A stretch of 19,519 nucleotides of DNA, taken from the NCBI GenBank assembly GCA_044233795.1, contig JBIIJL010000039.1, forward strand, positions 1-19,519, read 5' to 3'. The position numbers and the translations under genes are program-made. Positions 1 to 6,993 of this stretch are shown here, piece by piece. The notes under the pieces were generated by a model. That model searched no databases, had not been told where the DNA came from, and saw only the letters and a program-made list of their open reading frames with translations. How positions within the stretch are numbered: position 1 is the stretch's first letter; the number at the start of each line of letters is the position of its first letter. Source of the DNA: JBIIJL01 sp044233795 (GTDB taxonomy: Bacteria; Pseudomonadota; Gammaproteobacteria; Legionellales; Legionellaceae).

Positions 1-1
1 C

Positions 2-250
2 CCATACAATGTTATTAATAACTGGGATTATGCTGCTTTGGTAGACGTTTTTAATGGTAAGGACTTTCAGGCACTGACGTTTAAGGCTGACTCACAAAAA
101 TCGTTAACCGATGCCATCAGTCAATCGATCACTTCTGATAAACTTTGCTTTATTGAGGTCACTTTAGACAAAAATGACTGCCATAAATCATTATTGGAGT
201 GGGGTGCAAGAGTTGCAGCTTACAATGCTAGGCCTCCTCAGATGCGTTAG
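2..250 (+). CDS. pyruvate/indolepyruvate decarboxylase, C-terminal end (partial)
   Basis: Only the last 82 codons are in the window; the reading frame is open from base 2 to a TAG stop. The peptide starts PYNVINNWDYAALVDVFNG and ends in a WGARVAAYNARPP tail. From memory this matches the extreme C-terminus of the thiamine-pyrophosphate-dependent 2-keto acid decarboxylases (Zymomonas Pdc has YNNIKNWDYAGLMEVFNG and WGKRVAAANSRKP). Enzymes of this family convert pyruvate, or indolepyruvate, to the aldehyde and CO2 using TPP and Mg2+ in the cytoplasm. The TPP-binding motif itself lies upstream, outside the window, so substrate preference cannot be judged. The family is uncommon in bacteria. No hairpin terminator is visible after the stop. 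Confidence 0.8.
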   Translation, partial: PYNVINNWDYAALVDVFNGKDFQALTFKADSQKSLTDAISQSITSDKLCFIEVTLDKNDCHKSLLEWGARVAAYNARPPQMR

Positions 251-276
251 TATTTGAAAAGATGTATGGTTTTGTT

Positions 277-304
277 TTGAGCAATCGCAAGGCTTAGGTA
301 TAAT
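277..304 (+). promoter_or_regulatory. sigma70-type promoter of dusA
   Basis: A TTGAGC -35 element (277-282) and a perfect TATAAT -10 element (299-304) are separated by 16 bp. Transcription would start near 311, about 22 bases before the dusA GTG start. The promoter lies after the end of the decarboxylase gene, so dusA is probably transcribed on its own. Confidence 0.6.
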
Positions 305-332
305 ACGATTTTTGTTTCAGAAGGCGTAAGAT

Positions 333-1262
333 GTGCTCTCTATTGCACCCATGATTGACTGGACATACTCCCATTTTAGGGTGTTCATGCGTATTCTTGC
401 GCCATCAGCTTTATTGTATACGGAGATGCAAACCACCGGAGCAATTAAGAACAACCCCCAACGTGCTATATCTTTCAATCAACAAGAAGAGCCCCTTGTT
501 CTACAATTGGGTGGTTCAGATCCTACCGCTCTTGCCGAATGCGCGCAAATAGCTGAGCTTCAAGGTTTTACTGCGGTCAATTTAAACTTGGGATGCCCGA
601 GTGATAAGGTGCAAGCTGGACGTTTTGGGGCTTGTCTAATGGCTGAGCCTAAGCTTGCCTCTTTATGTATCAATGCGATGAAAAGCGCTGTATCAATCCC
701 TGTTACTGCTAAGGTACGTATTGGTATTGATAAAGAGGATAGTTATGACTTCTTCAGGCAATTTGCTGTTCAATTGATTGATGCAGGAATAGACGCGTTG
801 ATTGTACATGCTCGCAAAGCTTGGTTGACGGGTTTAAATCCTAAACAAAATCGCACTATTCCGCCATTGCACTATGATTATGTTTATCGACTTAAACAAG
901 AATTCACTCAAATGCCTGTGATCATCAATGGAAATATTGTTTGTATCGATGATATTAATTCTCATTTGGCACATGTAGATGGCGTCATGATTGGAAGACT
1001 TGCGTGTCAAAATCCCTATAAAATTGCAGAAATTCATCATGCGCTTTACCCAGATGTTACCATGACCTCTAGATCAAATGCTTTAAAACAATATGTGGAT
1101 TATGCAGAGTTTGCTTTAGCGCAGGGCGCGCCAGTGAGCTTGCTTTTAAAACCATTGTTCAATTTTTTTCATGGTCTTCCTGGTGCTAAACAATGGAAGC
1201 AATTGCTGATGTGTGTGCAAGCGACAGAGAATTTGAAACAATTGCAGGGCGGTTTTTTTTAA
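333..1262 (+). CDS. dusA: tRNA-dihydrouridine synthase A
   Basis: This is a cytoplasmic FMN enzyme that reduces uridine to dihydrouridine in the D-loop of tRNA (U20/U20a for the DusA subgroup). The protein is a TIM barrel opening with SIAPMIDWTYSHFR, as in DusA. The catalytic cysteine is C88 in NLGCPSDKVQ, followed by the FGACLM stretch. FMN/tRNA-binding residues are K127 (AKVRIG) and H159 (IVHARKAWL). The DusA-specific SGLSPKENR-like loop is present as TGLNPKQNR. The usual NGGI phosphate-binding turn reads NGNI here. At 309 residues it is slightly shorter than E. coli DusA. A TAA stop lies two codons upstream in frame, so GTG at 333 is the only possible family-compatible start; an AAGG site sits 8 bases upstream. 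A separate ATG at 331 leads to only a seven-codon frame. Confidence 0.93.
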   Translation: MLSIAPMIDWTYSHFRVFMRILAPSALLYTEMQTTGAIKNNPQRAISFNQQEEPLVLQLGGSDPTALAECAQIAELQGFTAVNLNLGCPSDKVQAGRFGACLMAEPKLASLCINAMKSAVSIPVTAKVRIGIDKEDSYDFFRQFAVQLIDAGIDALIVHARKAWLTGLNPKQNRTIPPLHYDYVYRLKQEFTQMPVIINGNIVCIDDINSHLAHVDGVMIGRLACQNPYKIAEIHHALYPDVTMTSRSNALKQYVDYAEFALAQGAPVSLLLKPLFNFFHGLPGAKQWKQLLMCVQATENLKQLQGGFF

Positions 1263-1445
1263 ATCAATGCTAGTGCACGCACTGCCGAGCACGTTTGTAA
1301 CAAGACGCACGCGGGCTCGCACTCGCTCGTTCACGAAGATGAAGCCGAGTGTGGAAGTGTTGCTATTTACATGCGGATTAAAGAACTTGGAGGTATATCA
1401 AAAGCGTACTTGATGTTAAACTTCAAGTTTTTTAGAAAGATAGTT
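1263..1445. other. GC-rich, structured dusA-ligA spacer
   Basis: Positions 1270-1360 are clearly richer in G and C than the flanking genes. They can form a 9-bp stem (1317-1325 with 1346-1354, two G-T wobbles), and CACTCG/CGAGTG is its perfect core. Just before ligA, ACTTGA (1408-1413) pairs with TCAAGT (1423-1428), followed by a T run (1428-1433). This resembles a weak terminator or attenuator, but the stem is only 6 bp and AT-rich. I see no convincing promoter for ligA and no coding sequence here. Confidence 0.3.
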
Positions 1446-2099
1446 ATGGATAACCTTAAGGACAAGATAGAGGGATTTAAACAGAAAATTCGGCTTTATG
1501 ATTATCATTATTATGTGTTGGATGAACCATTGGTCCCAGACGTTGAATATGATAGGCAATTTAAAGCATTGCTTTTACTTGAAGAACAACATCCAACTTA
1601 TATCACCAGTGACTCACCTACGCAGCGAGTCGGCGTTACTCCAGCCACATCTTTAGAGCCCATCGCTCATCGAATGCCAATGCTTTCTTTGTCGAATGTG
1701 TTTTCATCTGAAGAATTGCAGGCCTTTTTGAAGCGTGTATCTGAGAAACTTAGCATTGATGAACATATGTTAAGATTTACGTGTGAGCCAAAATTAGATG
1801 GCTTGGCGGTGAATCTTACCTATGAACGAGGTTTACTTGTTTCTGCAGCTACGCGTGGTGATGGTGCGGTGGGTGAAAATATTACCAATAATATTAAAAC
1901 AATCTCCTCAGTCCCTTTGAAATTGATGACAGAACAAATACCCTCTTTCATTGAAGTGAGAGGCGAAGTCTATATGTCCAAGACTGGGTTTGAAGGGCTT
2001 AATACACGGGCTCGGATGCGTGGGCCAACCCACGCAATGCTGCAGCTGGAAGTCTTCGACAACTTAATCCTGCGATCACTGCTCAGCGGGGGTTATTAA
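1446..2099 (+). pseudogene. ligA: NAD-dependent DNA ligase LigA, N-terminal fragment (frameshifted)
   Basis: LigA seals nicks in DNA using NAD+ as adenylate donor and joins Okazaki fragments. This frame carries domain Ia (Y22, D32, Y35, D36 of the NMN-binding region), TRVG-like PTQRVG, and the adenylation-domain motif with active-site lysine K116 in EPKLDGLAV. It continues through SAATRGDG and IEVRGEVYM. Authentic sequence ends at about residue 193 (RARMRG); the next 24 residues are out of frame and the frame stops at 2097. A shift to the frame starting at 2024 restores the expected ANPRNAAAGSLRQL motif, so the gene has lost about four codons plus one base, a net 13-bp deletion relative to E. 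coli LigA. The start was set at ATG 1446, which aligns with the family N-terminus; an upstream ATG at 1371 would add 25 residues without family support. Either the gene is really broken or the sequence contains an error. Confidence 0.85.
2018..2035. repeat. perfect inverted repeat at the ligA frameshift junction
   Basis: GCGTGGG (2018-2024), loop CCAA (2025-2028) and CCCACGC (2029-2035) form a perfect 7-bp hairpin exactly where the ligA reading frame changes. The stem may have been created by the deletion, or may have promoted a deletion or assembly error. Confidence 0.75.
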
Positions 2100-3445
2100 T
2101 GTATTGCTATGGGGTGGGGGCGTGTGAAGGACTCGTATTGCCAGATAGTCATTTTGAGCAGTTATCACTGTTGCGTTTAATGGGGTTTCGAGTTTCACCT
2201 TTAACAAAGAGAGGATTGGGTCTCGCAGGTTGTGTTAGCTACTACAATGAAATGTGTGAAAAACGTGAAAATTTGCCGTTTGAAATTGATGGTGTGGTGT
2301 ATAAAGTTGATAGTATCAAACATCAAGAAACGTTAGGTTATGTAGCAAGGGCACCACGCTTTGCCTGCGCGCATAAATTCCCTGCCAGTGAAGAAGTGAC
2401 TAGACTTTTGTCAGTTGATTTTCAAGTAGGTCGTACTGGCGCGTTGACGCCAGTGGCAAGACTTTATCCTGTGCTTGTTGCTGGAGTTACAGTCAGCAAT
2501 GCAACGCTTCATAATCTGGATGAGATTCTACGAAAAGATATTCGAATCGGCGATACCGTGATTATTCGTCGTGCAGGTGATGTGATCCCTGAAGTGGTAT
2601 CTGTAGTATTAAGCGATCGCCCAACGGATGCCAAATTAATCGAGATGCCAACGCATTGCCCTGTTTGTAACGCCCAGGTATTTAAAGCGCCAGATGAAGC
2701 CATTACTCGCTGTACCGGAGGGTTATTTTGTAAAGCGCAGTTAAAACGAGCGGTTTGGCATTTTGCCTCAAGAAAAGCGATGTCAATTGATGGTTTGGGA
2801 AGTGCCGTAATTGATCAGCTAATCGATATGGGGCTTGTGCATGATGTCGCTGATCTTTACGCTATAAATAGTCAGCAATTGGCAGAACTGCCAAGAATGG
2901 GCAAAAAATCAGCATATAATTTACAACAAGCGTTGGAGGTGAGTAAGAAAACAACATTCGAGCGTTTTCTTTATGCGCTTGGAATTAGAGAAATTGGCGA
3001 AGCAAGTGCACGTATTCTAGCTAAGCATTTTAAAACGATGGATGCATTAAATGCAGCAACCCTTGAAAAATTGTTGGAATTAAAAGATATCGGTCCGGTT
3101 GGAGCGGCACATGTTTTACAATTTTTAAGTCAAGCGCATAATCGCTTGGTGATCGACGAGTTGTTAAGTCGTGGTATTCATTGGCCCATCACAGTGACAA
3201 CAAACGTCGATAAAGCACACAGCTTTTATGATAAAACAGTAGTATTAACCGGAACTTTAACGAGCATGGGCCGCGATGAAGCCAAAGCAAAGCTTCTAAG
3301 CTTAGGGGCTCATGTTACAGGTAGTGTATCGGCCAAAACTGATTTTGTTATTGCTGGAAGCGATGCAGGATCTAAATACGAGAAGGCGCGAGATCTGAAT
3401 GTGGCCATTCTTACTGAAGAAGAATTTCTTGATTTAATGCGGTGA
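2099..3445 (+). pseudogene. ligA: NAD-dependent DNA ligase LigA, C-terminal fragment
   Basis: This frame encodes the rest of the ligase. It has the end of the adenylation domain (EIDGVVYKV at residues 62-70, and K93 in AHKFP). The OB fold follows (FQVGRTGALTPVA, VIIRRAGDVIPEV), then a four-cysteine zinc finger (C187, C190, C205, C211), helix-hairpin-helix repeats (about 235-360) and a BRCT domain (about 372-448). The ATG at 2099 overlaps the upstream stop as TAATG, so reinitiation on the same mRNA is conceivable. It was probably not the ancestral start, because family sequence continues upstream in this frame from 2024 (ANPRNAAAG and onwards). Joined across the junction, the two parts span 2000 bases; adding 13 bases would give about 670 residues, against 671 in E. 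coli. If translated as two polypeptides, the adenylation domain would be cut in half and about 25 residues, including NPRNAAAG, would be missing. Confidence 0.85.
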
Positions 3446-3505
3446 TCAAATGCTGAGGTACATTGTTGTGAATCTGGGCGTTGTGGATCCTGGCTTTGAG
3501 TTTGT

Positions 3506-3536
3506 TTGCGGCATGATTTAAAAAAAATGCTATGAT
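3506..3536 (+). promoter_or_regulatory. probable extended -10 promoter of yjdM
   Basis: TATGAT at 3531-3536 is preceded by TGC, giving an extended -10 element (TGCTATGAT). A poor TTGCGG -35 candidate lies at 3506-3511 with a long 19-bp spacer; an extended -10 can tolerate this. The leader to yjdM would be about 65 bases. Confidence 0.5.
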
Positions 3537-3607
3537 TAGGGCCTTGATTCATTTATGGTAAGAAATAAACCATTTGTTTTGCTAAACCACATCCTTAGAG
3601 AATGACT

Positions 3608-3946
3608 ATGATCTTGCTACCTGCTTGCCCAAAGTGTAATTCTGAATATGCATATCTCGATGGCGCAGTTTATGTTTGTCCAGAATGCGCTTATGAGTGG
3701 GAACAAAATGCTGCTGAATCTGAAGAGGGACCGCGTATCATCAAAGACGCCAACGGTAATCTTCTTCAAGATGGGGATACAGTTACGGTTATTAAAGACT
3801 TAAAAGTGAAGGGATTGTCACTTGTCGTCAAGGTGGGTACAAAAGTTAAAAACATTCGACTGGTCGATGGTGATCATGACATTGATTGTAAAATCGATGG
3901 GATTGGACCTATGCAGTTGAAATCCCAATTTGTGAAAAAAACTTAG
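3608..3946 (+). CDS. yjdM: YjdM/PhnA-family zinc-ribbon protein
   Basis: This small cytoplasmic protein, historically called PhnA or 'alkylphosphonate utilization protein', has no firmly established function; the phosphonate link is probably nominal. An N-terminal zinc ribbon has C7, C10, C24 and C27 (CPKC and CPEC), followed by CAYEW. The C-terminal barrel carries KDANGNLLQDGD, VIKDLKVKG, KVGTKVKNIRLVDGDHDI and DCKIDGIGPM, close to E. coli YjdM along its whole length. The start is ATG 3608 (112 residues), because AGAG lies 7 bases upstream and the N-terminus then matches the family; ATG 3602, two codons earlier, is the alternative. The gene appears to have its own promoter, and no phosphonate genes are nearby. 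Confidence 0.92.
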   Translation: MILLPACPKCNSEYAYLDGAVYVCPECAYEWEQNAAESEEGPRIIKDANGNLLQDGDTVTVIKDLKVKGLSLVVKVGTKVKNIRLVDGDHDIDCKIDGIGPMQLKSQFVKKT

Positions 3947-3997
3947 AACATTTTTCAAAACGAATTGTCAAAAGACCCAAATCGTATAAGGATGGCT

Positions 3998-4732
3998 ATG
4001 AAAAAACAGCTTATTTTAGGGTTTTTGGCAGGATGTATTATTGCAGGAACTGCGCTATCAATACCAGAGCGGCGATATGCGCCTCAGGTTGAGTCAATTG
4101 TTAGTTCTCATGAGTATTTTCGCGAGCATGCCGCGCCGATGTATTGGAAAATAAGCCCTTATTATCTTGCACAAAGAAACGATTCTTCTTGCTCGCTTGC
4201 AACAGCCACAATGGTTGTGAACGCCGTCTTTGGGGGTAATCAAAGGATCCATCGGGGCCAATCATTAGCTACGCAAAATCATGTTTTAGAAAGAGTGCAT
4301 AATAGCTATTGGCGTAAATCGGTGTTACCTAATGGCAATGGGATCACTCTAGACGACCTTGCTCACTATCTACCAGATGCATTCAAAGCTTATGGTATTC
4401 ACAATGATGTTATTCAAATTGTGCACGTAACTAATCAGACAAATGAAACGGCTAGAGTTTTGCATAATGCCTTGTTAGAAGGGGAGAGAACAGGACTAAC
4501 TTTTATCATTGCGAATTTTGACCAAAAATATTTTACCGGTACAGATAGTGTGGGTCACTTTGCACCCATAGGGGCTTACGATGCAGAAAAAAAACGAGTG
4601 CTTGTTATGGATCCAGATAGGGCATGGGTTGAGCCTTACTGGGTGCCTGAGCAGTTATTGTTAGCGAGCATGAATACGCTTGATAATGACAGCAAGCAAT
4701 ATCGCGGGTACTTAAGGGTAACGATTCGCTAA
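3998..4732 (+). CDS. exported phytochelatin-synthase-like cysteine peptidase (family C83)
   Basis: Family members cleave the glycine from glutathione; eukaryotic forms also join the resulting units into metal-binding phytochelatins, while bacterial short forms mainly hydrolyse. The Cys-His-Asp triad is visible: C65 in NDSSCSLATATMVVNAV, H187 in VGHFAPIGAYD, and D205 in VLVMDPDRAWVEPYWVP. At 244 residues it is a stand-alone catalytic domain without the variable C-terminal domain of plant enzymes. The first 21 residues (MKKQLILGFLAGCIIAGTALS) form a signal peptide or N-terminal anchor, so it likely acts in the periplasm. ATG 3998 was chosen because AAGGA lies about 5-6 bases upstream; ATG 3992 and TTG 3965 are alternatives. 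It follows yjdM by about 50 bases and could be co-transcribed. Activity and metal response are inferred from the family. Confidence 0.82.
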   Translation: MKKQLILGFLAGCIIAGTALSIPERRYAPQVESIVSSHEYFREHAAPMYWKISPYYLAQRNDSSCSLATATMVVNAVFGGNQRIHRGQSLATQNHVLERVHNSYWRKSVLPNGNGITLDDLAHYLPDAFKAYGIHNDVIQIVHVTNQTNETARVLHNALLEGERTGLTFIIANFDQKYFTGTDSVGHFAPIGAYDAEKKRVLVMDPDRAWVEPYWVPEQLLLASMNTLDNDSKQYRGYLRVTIR

Positions 4733-4807
4733 ATAAGTGGATTTTGCTATAGGTGTTTTTTTAGCAGGTAGATGATGATAATGTTGAGAGGTACCATAGG
4801 GACGATA

Positions 4808-4820
4808 TTAGATAATCTAA
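4808..4820. promoter_or_regulatory. 13-base palindrome before the transporter operon
   Basis: TTAGATAATCTAA is a perfect palindrome around a central A. It lies just upstream of an AAGGAG site (4819-4824) and overlaps a possible -10 (TATTAG, 4806-4811) that is 16 bp from TTGAGA (4784-4789). It could be an operator for the peptide-transporter operon, but a short AT-rich palindrome can also arise by chance. Confidence 0.3.
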
Positions 4821-4866
4821 GGAGCATTCAATATACTCAAATATTATTCGAACAGGAGCCTTTTTT

Positions 4867-6993
4867 TTGCTCTCACTTTGGTATGGAATTTGTGTTGGTA
4901 GTTGGTTGCCAAATAATCCTTATCCTGCCAAAGACGTTTATGAAAAAATTTTCTATACCTCTTTTGCAGAGCAACCTAAAACACTTGACCCAGCGAAATC
5001 ATATTCGCTAAATGAATACGTGTTTAATCTGCAAATCTATGAGCCTGTGTTGCAATACGATTATTTAATACGGCCTTATCAACTTGTACCACAAACTGCA
5101 CAACGGATGCCTGAGGTGCAATATTTTGATGATAAAGGACAGGAGTTGGCTAACCCCCTTTCAGGGCGAGTTGCTTTAAGTGTTTATACGATTCATATTC
5201 AATCTAGCATTCAATATCAACCACATCCTGCGTTTGCCAGAAAACCAAATGGCCAATACCGCTATTTTCCTATTGCAAGAAATTATTTAGGGCATCTTCA
5301 TATTCATGATTTAGCTGATTTTAAGTATGTTGATACTCGAAAACTAACAGCTGATGATTATATCTATCAAATCAAGCGCCTTGCTACGCCTGCAGTAAAT
5401 TCACCGATTTATGGTTTGATGAGTGATTATATCCTTGGTTTTCGTGAATTTGGCGAAAGCTTACCGCATCAAAATTATAACGATTTACGTAATTTCCCTT
5501 TGGCAGGGGTTAAAAAAATAGATGATGAAACCTACCAAATTGTCATTAAGGGCTTGTACCCTGAATTTTTATTTTGGCTCGCCATGCCTTTTTTCTCGCC
5601 TATTCCTTGGGAGGCGGATAAGTTCTATGCACAACCTGGGATGGCTGAACGAAATCTTGGATTTGGTTGGTATCCGGTAGGTACAGGTCCTTTTTATTTA
5701 GCTGAAAATAATCCTAATAGTCGTATGATGATGATTAAAAATCCTAATTATCACGAAGATTTTTTTCCAGCAACAGGAAGTCAGGCAGATCGCGAAGATG
5801 GTTACTTAATACATGCAAGAGAACGCTTGCCGATGATTGATAAAGCAGTTTATACCCTCGAAAAAGAGTCCATTCCCCGCTGGATTAAATTTTTGCAAGG
5901 TTATTATGATACTTCAGGTATCAGTACAGATAGTTTTGATAAGGCTATTCAAATTACTGGGACCGGCGTTGCTGCCTTGACTGATGATATGAAGGCACAA
6001 GGGATGCGGCTCACCAAATTGACTGAACCTTCAGTACTTTATTTAGGCTTTAACATGCTTGATAACGTGGTGGGAAAAGATAGTGAGCGTGCTCGTAAAT
6101 TACGTCAGGCAATCTCTATTGCAGTAAATTATGACGAGTATTTGGCTATTTTTCTTAATGGCCGTGGCAAGCCCGCATTTGGACCTATTCCACCAGGGGT
6201 CTTTGGTTACAGAGAAGGAGCCAAGGGGATTAATCCTTATGTATATCGTTGGGATGGGCGAGCTCCTCAACGGCTCGGTATTGCAAGGGCTCGCGTGCTT
6301 ATGAGCGAGGCCGGCTACCCTGGTGGTCGCAATCCAAAAACAGGTGAGCCGTTATTGCTACACTATGACATCACTTCTCGGGGAGGGCCTGATGACAAGG
6401 CCCAATTGACTTGGATGCAAAAGCAGTTTGCACGCCTTGGGATATCATTGGATATTCGTGCGACCCAATACAATCGTTTTCAAGAAAAACTTCGAACGGG
6501 GAATATTCAGATTTTTAGTTTACTTTGGCGAGGAGACTACCCAGATCCGGAAAATTTCTTATCGCTTTTTTATGGCCCAAATAGCAAAGTAGCTTTTGGT
6601 GGTGTAAATGAAGCAAATTATCAAAATCCATTGTTTGATAAACTTTTTGATGAAATGAAAAATCGTAGCAATGATGTAACTCGTCAACAACTGATTGATA
6701 AAATGCTTAATATATTGAGGCGTGATTCCCCATGGTCGTTTGGGATCTATACAGAAACAATGCTAATAAGCCAAGGATGGCTCGCGCCTTATAAACCGAG
6801 TGTGTTATCTGCTGATCAGCTAAAATATGTAGCAATCGATGTATCGCTTCGGAACCAATTGCGTTCACTATGGAATCAGCCCATTATTTGGCCTCTAGCC
6901 ATTTTTCTTGCATTGTTATTGCTATGCTTGGCGCCATTTGTATTGATGTATCGGCACAAGGATTTGCAAAAAGCACAGCGGGTGATCCAATGA
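4867..6993 (+). CDS. membrane-anchored peptide ABC transporter substrate-binding protein (SBP_bac_5)
   Basis: This is an extracytoplasmic oligopeptide/dipeptide-binding protein of the OppA/DppA type. Family features include FAEQPKTLDPAKSYSLNEYVFNLQIYEPVL near the N-terminus (broken here: TLDPAKSYSLNEY then IYEPVLQYD), a long lobe with GTGPFYL, the KLRQAISIAVNYDEY helix, and the GDYPDPENFLSLFYG stretch near the C-terminus. An N-terminal hydrophobic segment (LLSLWYGICVGSWL) exports it. A second hydrophobic helix at residues 673-694, followed by a basic tail, anchors the C-terminus, which is unusual for this family. The TTG at 4867 has AGGAG 8 bases upstream. The frame is also open further up: ATA at 4831 lies 6 bases after AAGGAG and would add 12 residues including an Arg before the hydrophobic core, making a better signal peptide. 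The stop overlaps the next gene as ATGA. Confidence 0.87.
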   Translation: MLSLWYGICVGSWLPNNPYPAKDVYEKIFYTSFAEQPKTLDPAKSYSLNEYVFNLQIYEPVLQYDYLIRPYQLVPQTAQRMPEVQYFDDKGQELANPLSGRVALSVYTIHIQSSIQYQPHPAFARKPNGQYRYFPIARNYLGHLHIHDLADFKYVDTRKLTADDYIYQIKRLATPAVNSPIYGLMSDYILGFREFGESLPHQNYNDLRNFPLAGVKKIDDETYQIVIKGLYPEFLFWLAMPFFSPIPWEADKFYAQPGMAERNLGFGWYPVGTGPFYLAENNPNSRMMMIKNPNYHEDFFPATGSQADREDGYLIHARERLPMIDKAVYTLEKESIPRWIKFLQGYYDTSGISTDSFDKAIQITGTGVAALTDDMKAQGMRLTKLTEPSVLYLGFNMLDNVVGKDSERARKLRQAISIAVNYDEYLAIFLNGRGKPAFGPIPPGVFGYREGAKGINPYVYRWDGRAPQRLGIARARVLMSEAGYPGGRNPKTGEPLLLHYDITSRGGPDDKAQLTWMQKQFARLGISLDIRATQYNRFQEKLRTGNIQIFSLLWRGDYPDPENFLSLFYGPNSKVAFGGVNEANYQNPLFDKLFDEMKNRSNDVTRQQLIDKMLNILRRDSPWSFGIYTETMLISQGWLAPYKPSVLSADQLKYVAIDVSLRNQLRSLWNQPIIWPLAIFLALLLLCLAPFVLMYRHKDLQKAQRVIQ

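Noticed and set aside
1371..1445. Upstream ATG extending LigA by 25 residues
   Set aside because: The extra residues have no counterpart in LigA, and the ATG at 1446 aligns with the family start. The segment also contains the hairpin and T run.
4772..5011. Short frame overlapping the binding-protein start, perhaps joined to it by a slip in the run of eight T
   Set aside because: Joining would give an N-terminus that does not look like a signal peptide, whereas the binding-protein frame itself is open upstream and does. No frameshift is needed.
6870..6989. In-frame ATG extending the first permease by 40 residues
   Set aside because: It lies entirely inside the binding-protein gene, whereas ATG 6990 overlaps the stop as ATGA and matches the family N-terminus.
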